From: Anoxybacterium sp963668245
GTDB lineage: Bacteria; Bacillota; Clostridia; Peptostreptococcales; Anaerovoracaceae
Length of the DNA stretch: 64,000 nt
Reading direction: 5' to 3'
Assembly (NCBI GenBank): GCA_963668245.2
Contig: CAXXKB010000003.1
Coordinates: 6,338 to 70,337, forward strand
Shown piece by piece: positions 17,828-25,720 of the stretch. A program made the position numbers and the translations under genes. Under the pieces are notes generated by a model, which had not been told where the DNA came from, made no database searches, and was given only the letters and a program-made list of their open reading frames with translations. The first letter of the stretch is position 1; each line of letters starts with the position of its first letter.

Positions 17828-19756
17828 TTATATATTTTCATGAAGATTCTCAACAATCTTCAGTACAGCTACACTATCTTTTGCTTGCGCTAATTTCTTG
17901 ACCTTATCTTTACTCTCCAATAGCGAGAGTAATTCATTGTAAAACGGTTCAAGCTCTTCCATGTCATGAGTTGCTATATGTAGAAAGCAAACAACCTGAA
18001 CTAATTTGTTATTCCAAGGAATCGGATGATTTAATGTAAGTAGTGACCAAAAAGTGTCATTGGAAAATGATTCCAACGGGTGAGGCATCGCAACAAAGTT
18101 CCCAAAACTTGTCGCTGCAGCTTTTTCCCTCGCTAAGGCACTTTCAACAATTCCATCATTAACGTAGTTCTTACTGATTAAGTCTTCGCCTATGTATTTT
18201 ATGATCTCTTCTGGTGTTTGGAATTCTTTATTCAGATATATTGATTCTCGGTTTAGATAAAGAAGGGCAATTGAATGGTTGTCCCCTATAATCGTTTTCT
18301 CAAGTTGCGCAATTGAATTTCCATCAAGAAGAGCATCAACAACTACATATGGAATTTTAATGTCATCTGATAATGGAACAGTGCTTATAATTAAATCAAT
18401 ATTATCTTCGTCATATAGACCAATATTGTGGAGTTCTGTAGTTCCAACAATAGAAATTTTATCACTAAATTTCGAACGTAATTTGTAAAAAAGTAAACGC
18501 GAACTACCTAATCCAGTAGTACAAACAATGAGACACCTTTTAGCTTTTCTTTCAATTTTTGTTCTTTCAATTGCTGCTCCGAAGTGTAATGCAATAAACC
18601 CAACTTCTGGCTCATCTACCAAAATTGAAAAACGTCTTTCGATTACTTTGCTTGCAATAATCGCCGCTTCAAAAGCTATAGGGTAATTTATTTTAATCGC
18701 TTCTAACATTGTATTTCTGATTGGCATATTATTTTCATACCGATGTAAAACTGGTTTTAAATGTAAGGAAAGAGATGCTAAGAGTTCCGGGTCTTCTCCA
18801 ATCTTCAAATTGAGTTTATTCTCAACTTCTGCTATCATTTCTCGGGCTACTTGCGAAATTTTTTTCTCTAATTTACTCCAATTACTTCGCTCTTCTTTAT
18901 TAAAGAAAAGTTTTGTCCCCATAAGGTGCATTGCAACATAAGATGATTCAACATCTGGAAATCGAATAGCCAATTGATCAGATATATTTCGAATGATTTT
19001 TTGAGCAACAACAAACTCTTTTTCATGAAAGGGTTGAACTTTCTGCATTTGAATATAATCCCCACCTCTTATTCTTTTGCAGGCAATCGCTATGTGGACT
19101 ATTAAATTGTTAAGAGCCATGTCTGAAAGATTTAGGTTTGCTTCTTTTAATCTTTTCAGTACGATATTTTTTAGGATTAACATTTCATCTACAGGGAGAA
19201 TTAGATCATTTATAATATTAATATTTTGATCACTTAAATGAGATATAACATTCTCCGATATGGCATACCTTCTCTTTTTCTCTTCTCCTTCAATGATAAA
19301 TCCTCGATTTTGTTTCGCTAGCAAGCTCATACCCCTATTTTCAAGCAAAACTTTCACGTTTAATAAATCATTTTGTACAGTAGACCTACTTATGTAAAGC
19401 TCTTCTGCCAAATCATCTAGTTTAAGATACTCTGAGCTCAGCAAAAGTCGATTTAATAGATAATTGGCCCTTTCCTCAGGTTCTACCGGAAATTTATTTT
19501 CAGAATTCTTAAAACAATCTAGAAATGAGTTTAATTTACTACTATCTTCAATTTCAATTTTGTACCCCTTGCCTCTAATACTTAATATTTTTATTCCGGA
19601 GTCTATGCTTAAAATATTTGCCAAATCTGCTACATCATTTCTAATAGTCCTTGAAGTGATACTAAATTTCTCAGCTAACTCTTTCCCAGATACAATTGTA
19701 TCTATAGAAAGTAAAAATCTAAGTAACTCCTCTTGTCTTTTAGTCAAAATTCTCAT
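17828..19756 (-). CDS. LicR/MtlR-type PTS-regulated transcriptional activator
   Basis: The real start is the ATG at 19756 (GGGGTG 7 nt upstream), giving 642 residues. Domains in order: two helix-turn-helices (TKRQEELLRFLLS, ISRSTVQNDLLNV), two PRD domains with His residues (LIVHIAIACKR, VAMHLMGTKL, ALHFGAAIERT), an EIIB-like domain (LIVCTTGLGSSRLL with Cys) and an EIIA-like domain (FVAMPHPLES). Its activity is set by phosphorylation from the PTS. It most likely activates the adjacent beta-glucoside operon when the sugar is present and glucose is absent. It is transcribed towards that operon. Confidence 0.92.
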   Translation of the reverse strand: MRILTKRQEELLRFLLSIDTIVSGKELAEKFSITSRTIRNDVADLANILSIDSGIKILSIRGKGYKIEIEDSSKLNSFLDCFKNSENKFPVEPEERANYLLNRLLLSSEYLKLDDLAEELYISRSTVQNDLLNVKVLLENRGMSLLAKQNRGFIIEGEEKKRRYAISENVISHLSDQNINIINDLILPVDEMLILKNIVLKRLKEANLNLSDMALNNLIVHIAIACKRIRGGDYIQMQKVQPFHEKEFVVAQKIIRNISDQLAIRFPDVESSYVAMHLMGTKLFFNKEERSNWSKLEKKISQVAREMIAEVENKLNLKIGEDPELLASLSLHLKPVLHRYENNMPIRNTMLEAIKINYPIAFEAAIIASKVIERRFSILVDEPEVGFIALHFGAAIERTKIERKAKRCLIVCTTGLGSSRLLFYKLRSKFSDKISIVGTTELHNIGLYDEDNIDLIISTVPLSDDIKIPYVVVDALLDGNSIAQLEKTIIGDNHSIALLYLNRESIYLNKEFQTPEEIIKYIGEDLISKNYVNDGIVESALAREKAAATSFGNFVAMPHPLESFSNDTFWSLLTLNHPIPWNNKLVQVVCFLHIATHDMEELEPFYNELLSLLESKDKVKKLAQAKDSVAVLKIVENLHENI

Positions 19757-19901
19757 ATTAAACACCCCGCTTTGATTATAGATTGATTTACGTTTGTTAC
19801 TGTATATTATTTTTCCTTTATTAATGGAAAAAAAAAGGATAATCCATGAATTTATATAACATTTACTACATAATAGTTTTCCGATTACCATGTTTGAAAT
19901 T

Positions 19902-20510
19902 TTAAGATAACTCTTCTAATTCCCCTTTTATCCGATAAACGGTGTCTCTAGTCACATCTGTCTCCTCTGGGATATTCTTGATAGGCTCGCTCTTCTTCAA
20001 TTTGCTGACGATTACGTTGTATGTCATGCGGTCACGCAGGTTTTTGGCATTCGCCGCATACTTCATCGGACGGCCCTTGTAGTGGCCCTTCTTCTTAGCA
20101 ATCTCAATCCCCTGTCTCTGCTTACGAATAATTTCTTCCCGTTCATTTTGGGCAATCCAGGACAGTAACTGTACAACCATGTTCCGGATCAGTTTCTGCA
20201 GATTAGGATTTTCTAGGTCATGGTTTAGAATTGGCAAATTCAATACGATTAAACCAATTTCCTTCCGATCAAGCCGCTGCACCATCTGAACGATATCATC
20301 ATAGTTCCGACCGAGTCAATCCAATGATTCCACAATCAAGACATCTTTCTCTCAATAATCCCAAAGCTTTCTGTAATTCTTCCCAATCTGACATACTCTT
20401 TCCGGATATTTTCTCTTCAAAGATTTTTTTGTCCCTGCTTTTTTGAGTGCCTCAATCTGTCGGTCCAGATTCTGGTCTGTGGTAGACACTCGCGCATATT
20501 CAATTTTCAT
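19902..20510 (-). pseudogene. Broken serine recombinase (resolvase/invertase)
   Basis: The N-terminus MKIEYARVSTTDQNLDRQIEAL starts at 20510. The frame is lost at a run of A residues in the segment GTKK, is lost again near REKDVLIV, and contains an in-frame TGA where an Arg codon is expected before LGRNYDDIVQMVQRLD. The C-terminal part (19902-20285) is open, from MVQRLDRKEIGLIVL to a helix-turn-helix. With three lesions it is surely inactive unless these are sequencing errors. Confidence 0.9.
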
Positions 20511-20700
20511 CTGTTTTTTCCTTTTCCCGCACTTGATTTATTCGACACTTATAATCTGCATTAAGAATCCAATAAAATCAACATTTTACACGTGACGGTT
20601 TTAGGTACACTCTAAACCAGCATTTTTTGTAAGTATTAAATTTGATAATAAGGATCGTAGTATTCACCAAAAAAATTTAGATGTAGAATCAAAATCACTC

Positions 20701-20750
20701 AAACCAAAGTAGGCCCGTTACGCAAGTTATTGTAACGGGCCTACTTTGGT
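20701..20750 (-). terminator. Perfect 20-bp hairpin downstream of the repeat-flanked secreted gene
   Basis: Bases 20701-20720 (AACCAAAGTAGGCCCGTTAC) are exactly complementary to 20731-20750 with a 10-nt loop. On the minus strand it is followed by TTTGAGTGATTTT, so it can end the transcript of the secreted-protein gene and its solitary CRISPR repeat. It could also stop plus-strand transcripts. Confidence 0.7.
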
Positions 20751-20791
20751 TTAGTGGCATAATTTAATGCATTTATCTTACTAACTGAATT

Positions 20792-20821
20792 GTCCCCTTA
20801 CAAATCGGGGTAGTCTTTAAT
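20792..20821 (-). repeat. Solitary CRISPR repeat copy (30 of 36 nt) at the stop codon of the secreted gene
   Basis: These 30 nt equal bases 1-30 of the array repeat in crRNA orientation: the ATTAAAGACTACCCC stem arm, the loop and GGGGAC. The last six bases (GGTAAC) are replaced. The first repeat base is the last base of the gene's TAA stop codon. It has the same orientation as the array and lies about 1 kb beyond the last full repeat. It could be the original terminal repeat of the array, cut off by a gene insertion, or a cis RNA element. Confidence 0.92.
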
Positions 20822-21747
20822 TATGGAATAATCCAACCAGCTCCTAAATCTTGGTTATTTGTGCCGTTTCCAGTACCTACAGTATAAGTAGAACCATCTG
20901 CGCTTTGTTCTATCCATGTATCATTTCGCACTCCATCTTCGGTTGTAGCAGACCATCCGTACTCTATAGTTCCGCTAGACGAATAAGTTGGCGTGCTTGA
21001 ACTAGAATTAGAAGAATAACTGCTAGAACTGTCTGGTTCAACATAAGTATATCCCGTATCGTAATTAGAATCGTCGTAATTATTTGACGAACTGTAATTT
21101 GCAGAATCGCTATTAGACTCTTGGATGTATTGTTGTTCAGCTACACTTGCCGCTTGAGCTACGACTGCAGCTTGTGCTTCAACTGCAACTTGAGCTTCTG
21201 CTTCTACTTTTGCCTGTGCTTCGTCTAATTGTTTAATTTTTTCTTCATATCGTTTTAAAATTTTATTTGTTTTATTATTAAATTGTTCTTTTTCATCACC
21301 AAAGTAAACTAGACCTTCTAAACTCAAAACTTTTTCTTTTAATGTGCTTAAAATATTAATTTTTTCGTTTAGGGAGTCTTTTGTTTCAATTTCCAGATCC
21401 TTTGTTGTATTGTCTAACAAAACCTTAATGTTTTCATTTTTAAATAATTCTTTTGACTTAGTAATATAACTTTCATAGATTTTGATAATTTTTTCGTCTT
21501 TTTCATTTCCCTTTTTGTATCGACTGTATTCTGAAACCATGGATTTAAAATAATCTAATCTTTTAGCTTCATCTTTTTCATTATTAAATGAAGAATAATC
21601 ACTTTGAATATCTTTACTTTCAGAAGCAATATTTTCATTATAGATTCTTTCTTCTTCTTTATTTTCCATTGCAATTGCTGTAAAACTACTTGAGGCCAAC
21701 AACAGTACTGTTCCTAAAAGTAGTAAAATTTTATTTTTCTTTAACAA
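20821..21747 (-). CDS. Secreted coiled-coil protein lying between CRISPR repeats, unknown function
   Basis: The start is probably TTG at 21747, with GGAGGTG 8 nt upstream; an ATG lies 15 nt earlier, inside that ribosome binding site. The 308 residues have a signal peptide (LKKNKILLLLGTVLLLASSSFTAIA), a charged helical region of about 150 residues, an Ala/Val/Glu-rich repeat (AQAKVEAEAQVAVEAQAAV), a Ser/Tyr/Asn-rich linker and a tail with EYGWSATTEDGVRNDTWIEQ. The gene starts 86 nt beyond the last array repeat, and its stop codon overlaps the solitary repeat. A minus-strand -10 (TATAAT, 21789-21784) suggests its own promoter. No known cas protein resembles it. Export argues against a direct CRISPR role. 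Confidence 0.8.
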   Translation of the reverse strand: MLKKNKILLLLGTVLLLASSSFTAIAMENKEEERIYNENIASESKDIQSDYSSFNNEKDEAKRLDYFKSMVSEYSRYKKGNEKDEKIIKIYESYITKSKELFKNENIKVLLDNTTKDLEIETKDSLNEKINILSTLKEKVLSLEGLVYFGDEKEQFNNKTNKILKRYEEKIKQLDEAQAKVEAEAQVAVEAQAAVVAQAASVAEQQYIQESNSDSANYSSSNNYDDSNYDTGYTYVEPDSSSSYSSNSSSSTPTYSSSGTIEYGWSATTEDGVRNDTWIEQSADGSTYTVGTGNGTNNQDLGAGWIIP

Positions 21748-21797
21748 GGGCTCCACCTCCATATTTTTTGTTATTAATTTAACATTATATTGTTGAT

Positions 21798-21830
21798 AAA
21801 AAGGGAATGATATTTGTTATATTCCTCCCT
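21798..21830 (-). terminator. Terminator between CRISPR array and secreted gene
   Basis: On the minus strand AAGGGA (21830 side) pairs with TCCCTT, with further partial pairing of AATAT and ATAT, and is followed by TTTTT. It begins only 3 nt after the last repeat. The array transcript would therefore stop before the secreted gene. Confidence 0.5.
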
Positions 21831-21832
21831 TA

Positions 21833-22530
21833 GTTACCGTCCCCTTACAAATCGGGGTAGTCTTTAATATGATGGAGGCTTCTCGATCGCCAATCATCGT
21901 TACCGTCCCCTTACAAATCGGGGTAGTCTTTAATTTAAATTCCTTGATTTCTCCGGTTGAGAGGGTTACCGTCCCCTTACAAATCGGGGTAGTCTTTAAT
22001 TTCAATTATTCGACTTTGACTACGAATTCGGTTACCGTCCCCTTACAAATCGGGGTAGTCTTTAATAATTACGTAGAAGGTACGCTGAGGCTTTATCGTT
22101 ACCGTCCCCTTACAAATCGGGGTAGTCTTTAATCACGTTTCAAATGGTGACGCCCATGCGTTTGTTACCGTCCCCTTACAAATCGGGGTAGTCTTTAATC
22201 GCGTCGAGGACTATATAGGCAAAGGCACCGTTACCGTCCCCTTACAAATCGGGGTAGTCTTTAATCTTTATCCAAATACGCAGATTGTCCTAGCAGTTAC
22301 CGTCCCCTTACAAATCGGGGTAGTCTTTAATGAATAGAAGTATATGGGCTCTGCATGGCTTGTTACCGTCCCCTTACAAATCGGGGTAGTCTTTAATGAT
22401 GGATCTTTGCGATCTACATCAAAACGGGTTACCGTCCCCTTACAAATCGGGGTAGTCTTTAATCCAAGCCGTCAAAAAAGAGCATTGGAAAGCGGTTACC
22501 GTCCCCTTACAAATCGGGGTAGTCTTTAAT
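21833..22530 (-). CRISPR. Type VI-A (Cas13a)-like CRISPR array, 11 repeats and 10 spacers, no cas genes in the window
   Basis: Eleven identical 36-nt repeats start at 21833, 21899, 21965, 22031, 22098, 22164, 22230, 22296, 22362, 22428 and 22495. The ten spacers are 30-31 nt. Read on the minus strand the repeat begins ATTAAAGACTACCCC, has a 9-nt loop and continues GGGGACGGTAAC. This matches the layout of Cas13a repeats from Leptotrichia and Carnobacterium gallinarum as I know them (GACTACC(C/T)C stem, loop, GGGGAC, ending AAC). The leader should be at the 22531 side. No protein of 1000 or more residues with two HEPN motifs and no cas1/cas2 lies in the window, so Cas13 must be supplied elsewhere, or the array is an orphan. 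All repeats are perfect, which suggests little decay. Confidence 0.95.
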
Positions 22531-22676
22531 TATTCAGCCGAAAAAAATTGCTAAATCAACTGATTGAGATGATTTTATTGTCTAAAAATCTGCCCATGCA
22601 TAAGTAATACTTCAATAAGTTGGCAGTTTCTTGGACAATAGGTTTATCGAAAGCAATTAGTATTACTATTATAACA
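22531..22676 (-). promoter_or_regulatory. CRISPR leader with extended -10 promoter
   Basis: On the minus strand TGTTATAAT (TATAAT at 22673-22668) is an extended -10 element. It would start a transcript about 130 nt before the first repeat at 22530. The A/T-rich stretch between it and the repeat is the likely leader. No open frame of note lies in 22531-22878. Confidence 0.5.
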
Positions 22677-22878
22677 TTCAACCTATGCAGCTGGACATTC
22701 ATATATTATATTCAAAGAGATTCCCATAAGCTTATCATACATATTAAATTTTGTGGCCCTCTAGTATCAAGGTACGATTCTATTATTCCAGATCAGATGA
22801 AATGAAGTGGAAGGAGTAGCGTCTTTACAGCGTTTCCCCTTCTATTTCACTATAACTCAAGACTACTTATACATCGGT

Positions 22879-23070
22879 CTATTCATCATCTGGAACCTCG
22901 CATATGATCATTCGTGCATACATCTCAAATATTGCAGCCTCGACAATTTCTGCGGGTGTTTCAAAAAATTCATACTCCAAAGCCAGATGCGTTTGCAACG
23001 CTTCAATCATCTTCGTGTTACTGCCGTCTAATTTGAGGAACATATTGGATTCTAATGCGTCATTCGACAT
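22879..23070 (-). CDS. Small acidic helical protein, copy A
   Basis: The start chosen is the ATG in ATGTCGAATGACGC after GGAAGGTG. The 63-residue product begins MSNDALESNMFLKLDGSN and ends in AAIFEMYARMIICEVPDDE. It is nearly identical to copy B at 34469-34720 up to YAR, where the two sequences diverge at a rearrangement point. I do not recognise the family; it belongs to the duplicated module next to the YolD-like gene, from which it diverges. Confidence 0.65.
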   Translation of the reverse strand: MSNDALESNMFLKLDGSNTKMIEALQTHLALEYEFFETPAEIVEAAIFEMYARMIICEVPDDE

Positions 23071-23187
23071 ACTGATCACCTTCCCTTTCTACCTAAAATA
23101 TCCGCAGAATCTTCCGGGTGATTTATTTATGAACAGAAAAGTTTATAAATATTCCCTGCCTTTTTTTTAATATCCACGCGTGTTCGC

Positions 23188-23217
23188 TTTACAAAAACAA
23201 ACATACGTTCTTATAAT
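23188..23217 (+). promoter_or_regulatory. Promoter with LexA (SOS) box for the YolD-like gene, copy A
   Basis: TTTACA (23188-23193) and TATAAT (23212-23217) are 18 nt apart. Between them CAAAC-ATAC-GTTCT (23198-23211) resembles the Gram-positive LexA/DinR site CGAAC-N4-GTTCG. The gene should be induced by DNA damage. Confidence 0.7.
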
Positions 23218-23282
23218 AGGAGTATAGACTTTGTAAGCTGTCCTAATTCATGACATGAAAGAATGAGTGGAAGGTGAATATC

Positions 23283-23828
23283 ATGCTAAAAGAAACAAGA
23301 AATCGAACAGAAAAGGTATTTGAAGCGTACAATGACTACCACGATAGAGGTATGGTGAAGTGGCTGACCGCGTTCGCAATGGAAGAACTAGCACAGTCTA
23401 TTTCTATCGGAAAAGAGGAGGCTATGAAGGATATTCCAATCCTGCCTCAGATGAGCTCTTTCGAAATCGATACAGCTTTAGCGGAGTCCATTCAAAAAAA
23501 TCGTCTCGTATCGATACAATTGAACCAAAAGGACCGCTTCGGGCGACAATCAGAGTCTATCGTAGGGCAATTCAGAGGCTATCTCGCGGACAACAAGCTT
23601 TTGATTGATACGCAATGGATCTTACTGGAGAGCATTCGGAACGTACACATTTTGTATGAGCAGAAATGGTCTGAGATCCACGTTTTTACAGCAGATACAA
23701 AAGAAAAAAACGAGCTGAATTCCACGCGAGAGTTTCGACATAGTGTTTGTGTTGAAAACCAAGAAGCTTTTGACACTGCTATCACTTGGGTGGAAGACTT
23801 CAATCAGTGCACAGAATGGTTTGAATAA
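23283..23828 (+). CDS. YolD-like protein, copy A
   Basis: The 181-residue protein starts at the ATG after GGAAGG. Its N-terminal half has the YolD pattern: YNDYHDRGMVKWLTAFAMEEL, then short beta strands such as RLVSIQLNQKDRF, then YLADNKLLIDTQWILLESIRNVHIL. YolD family proteins are usually encoded beside SOS-induced Y-family polymerases on plasmids and phages, but no polymerase gene follows here. The LexA-type box in its promoter fits that role. The C-terminal 60 residues are acidic. It is 85-90% identical to copy B. Confidence 0.8.
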   Translation: MLKETRNRTEKVFEAYNDYHDRGMVKWLTAFAMEELAQSISIGKEEAMKDIPILPQMSSFEIDTALAESIQKNRLVSIQLNQKDRFGRQSESIVGQFRGYLADNKLLIDTQWILLESIRNVHILYEQKWSEIHVFTADTKEKNELNSTREFRHSVCVENQEAFDTAITWVEDFNQCTEWFE

Positions 23829-23983
23829 CCCATACATGTAGGCCATTGAGAAAAACCTAAAAATTTACCGTACAAGGACGGCCGTACGTAAAAATCAGAT
23901 TTTTAAGTGCTTCTATCCATTTAAAACTATTTCCTCTCCCATTAAGAGAGCGTATACTTTTAATCAAGGGGGGATCGCATTCA

Positions 23984-24220
23984 TTGGAACATTTCGCGCA
24001 GGTAGTTGAACAGATTGATGATAAAATAGCTGCCCTTAAATTGGATATCAAGGAAGCAGAATTGCACCTACATACGCAGCTGAACGCCGGTGTACCCGAA
24101 GAGCACTTATCTGATTATTATGCATTGCTGGAGACAAATGAAGGAAAGCTTAGTGGACTGAACGAAGCACTAAGTATCCTTCAAACCGCATGGCTGAACT
24201 ATACAGAGAGGGCGCTTTAA
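23984..24220 (+). CDS. Small coiled-coil protein, copy A
   Basis: A TTG start follows a run of G (AAGGGGGG) about 11 nt upstream. The 78 residues, beginning MEHFAQVVEQIDDKIAALKL, are predicted all helical with heptad leucines and a conserved centre GVPEEHLSDYYALL. It matches copy B at 35635-35871. The function is unknown; it probably belongs to the same transcript as the YolD-like gene. Confidence 0.65.
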   Translation: MEHFAQVVEQIDDKIAALKLDIKEAELHLHTQLNAGVPEEHLSDYYALLETNEGKLSGLNEALSILQTAWLNYTERAL

Positions 24221-24239
24221 AGCTCACGGGTCATCATGG

Positions 24240-24300
24240 CTGGAGACGTATCATGAATTGGTTGAATGGTTATATTGAAGGGCTCATACTCATTGATATT
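24240..24300 (+). pseudogene. Deleted remnant of the third module gene
   Basis: Compared with the intact gene 35891-36085, copy A has CTG instead of the ATG start. It also lacks about 120 bp after ETYHE, joining directly to LNGYIEGLILI. It is therefore inactive. Confidence 0.75.
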
Positions 24301-24333
24301 TCTGTATCATTTCCATTTTATTTGGATATTGAA

Positions 24334-25041
24334 TCAACTTTTCTTTTGATAATAATGGTCACGGCTTGCATCTTTGACATTGACCGGTACGCGGTTATAG
24401 ACTGCTCCTAAGACATGAGCGTTCACCCGCTCTAAGGCTTCGGAGGCTTTCAAAGTATCCATCTTGGTCGAAACCCCGTGCTGGACAACAACGATGGTTC
24501 CATCCGCACGCCCAGCCACGATCTGCGCATCTGCAAAACCCAAAAGGGGCGGCGTATCATAGATAACAAGGTCGAATTGATCCTCAAATTCCTGTTCCAG
24601 ATGGATCATCCGTCTACTGGAAAGTAATTCCGCTGGGTTTGGTGGCGTAGGGCCACCCGTCAAGACCGACAAATCAGCCAGTCTCGTGTCTTGCACGTAA
24701 TCTTGAACGACACCTGTCGGATTGTTCAACAAGTCCGTCAGGCCATGGATATTGGCTAATTTAAAATTCTCATGGACAGTCGGTCGTCTGAAATCACAGT
24801 CTGCCAACAAGACACGCATTCCTTGTTGGGCGATTGTGATGGCCAAATTGATGGCGACGGTTGACTTGCCGACGTTATTGCTGGCTGAAGTAATCGCAAG
24901 CGAACGCAGTTGTTGGTCCACCATTGAAAAATGGATGTTCGTCCGCAGTACACGGAACTGTTCCGAGATGGCAGCAGACGGCAACGCCATGGTGATTGCA
25001 GCGCTCTGCTGAAATGGTTGATTATTTTTTCTTCTGAACAT
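24334..25041 (-). CDS. CpsD/CapB-type tyrosine kinase of capsule/exopolysaccharide synthesis
   Basis: The start chosen is the ATG 8 nt after GGAGG, giving 235 residues, the usual size. It has ISEQFRVLRTNIHFS, a P-loop SNNVGKSTVAINLA, the second Walker motif VLLADCDFRRP, DLVIYDTPPLLGFADAQIV, and a C-terminal HYYQ cluster for autophosphorylation. The P-loop lacks the usual first glycines (PGEGKST), which may weaken ATP binding. Such kinases need a membrane partner (CpsC/Wzz), which is missing here, and there are no other capsule genes. It looks like cargo caught between fragments. Confidence 0.85.
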   Translation of the reverse strand: MFRRKNNQPFQQSAAITMALPSAAISEQFRVLRTNIHFSMVDQQLRSLAITSASNNVGKSTVAINLAITIAQQGMRVLLADCDFRRPTVHENFKLANIHGLTDLLNNPTGVVQDYVQDTRLADLSVLTGGPTPPNPAELLSSRRMIHLEQEFEDQFDLVIYDTPPLLGFADAQIVAGRADGTIVVVQHGVSTKMDTLKASEALERVNAHVLGAVYNRVPVNVKDASRDHYYQKKS

Positions 25042-25127
25042 GACCTTAGCCTCCGATTCGATCTTTTGCCGTTTCCAGCTCATGTACTGGGTGATCGCTG
25101 TGAATTCTTCTTTTTTTATCTCTGATA

Positions 25128-25207
25128 TCGCCGATGCGGTTGCCGGCTTTGGATTACTCGATGCCCAAATACAGAGCTTTTTCGGACACTTCCACCAGCC
25201 GCTTCGA
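25128..25207 (-). pseudogene. Possible fragment of methionine aminopeptidase
   Basis: In one minus-strand frame the segment reads RLVEVSEKALYLGIE, then a stop, then SKAGNRIGDIRD. This resembles the EALYEGIKQAKPGNRIGDI part of methionine aminopeptidase. It lies between the rpsN fragment and the kinase gene. The match is short and the in-frame stop shows it is dead, so the identity is tentative. Confidence 0.4.
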
Positions 25208-25261
25208 TGCATGATTGCACAAAGTCATTGCTCTCCATCGTAGTCAAAACCGGCTGATGAA

Positions 25262-25355
25262 ACTGCGCAATTTTTTAGTTCTTTACGGACTGCTATGTAT
25301 TTTTCTATTACTTCCCGCTGCATGAGAGCTTTTGCAATTTTTGGTTTTTTGCCAT
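25262..25355 (-). pseudogene. Fragment of zinc-independent ribosomal protein S14 (rpsN2)
   Basis: From the ATG at 25355 (GGGAGAACG upstream) the sequence encodes MAK and, after a one-base slip in a run of A, KPKIAKALMQREVIEKYIAVRKELKN. This is the N-terminus of the cysteine-free S14. The rest of the gene is missing. A Zur-like operator lies upstream, as expected for this alternative ribosomal protein. Confidence 0.7.
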
Positions 25356-25395
25356 AATATCGTTCTCCCTATGACAAATACAATCATTATTTTGT

Positions 25396-25416
25396 AAAAC
25401 ATAATAATTACGATTT
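25396..25416 (-). promoter_or_regulatory. Zur operator-like palindrome upstream of the rpsN2 fragment
   Basis: On the minus strand the 21 bp read AAATCGTAAT-T-ATTATGTTTT. They match the Bacillus Zur box AAATCGTAAT-N-ATTACGATTT with two differences. In intact genomes Zur represses rpsN2 when zinc is plentiful. Here it controls only a remnant. The rest of 25417-25720 is non-coding with no further feature I can name. Confidence 0.65.
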
Positions 25417-25720
25417 TCAAACGAAAATTTATCATACTGTAGATGGATTGTCAACATAAACAAACCTGGAATTACATTCATGTGCGGGAAATTGTGAAAT
25501 AAAATGTATAAGAAAATAAATAAACCTGCTACACATTGACCTTACGCGCCTTCAGATAGGAGTCTATGCAATGCTAACCTGCATTCCCGAATTGTATAAC
25601 GAGACAGGCTATAATGCTTGATAGCAATGAAGTTCCACCTCGTTATAAATTTCCGGGAATGCACGGTACAAACGGAACGGATAGGCTTTCAGCATAGAAA
25701 CCAGAAGAGCAGGGTTCACC

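Larger units (their letters stand above)
22911..24300. repeat. Duplicated module, copy A (matches 34561-36075)
   Basis: This stretch and 34561-36075 carry the same gene order and nearly the same DNA at a constant offset of about 11,650. Included are the small acidic protein, the LexA-boxed promoter, the YolD-like gene and a small coiled-coil gene. Copy A has a deletion of about 120 bp in the last small gene. A second duplicated piece, the BRCT gene, lies at 25702-26037 and 36448-36783. Confidence 0.9.

Noticed and set aside
18868..19065. Frames inside the LicR-type gene
   Set aside because: They are shadows of the activator gene in another frame.
17828..19891. 45-residue extension of the LicR-type activator
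   Set aside because: It reads through the promoter region, while the ATG at 19756 has a GGGGTG site and starts the normal helix-turn-helix.
21817..22132. Open frames running through the CRISPR array on both strands
   Set aside because: They repeat the translated repeat unit (for example TVPLQIGVVF) and arise only from repeats and spacers; they are not genes.
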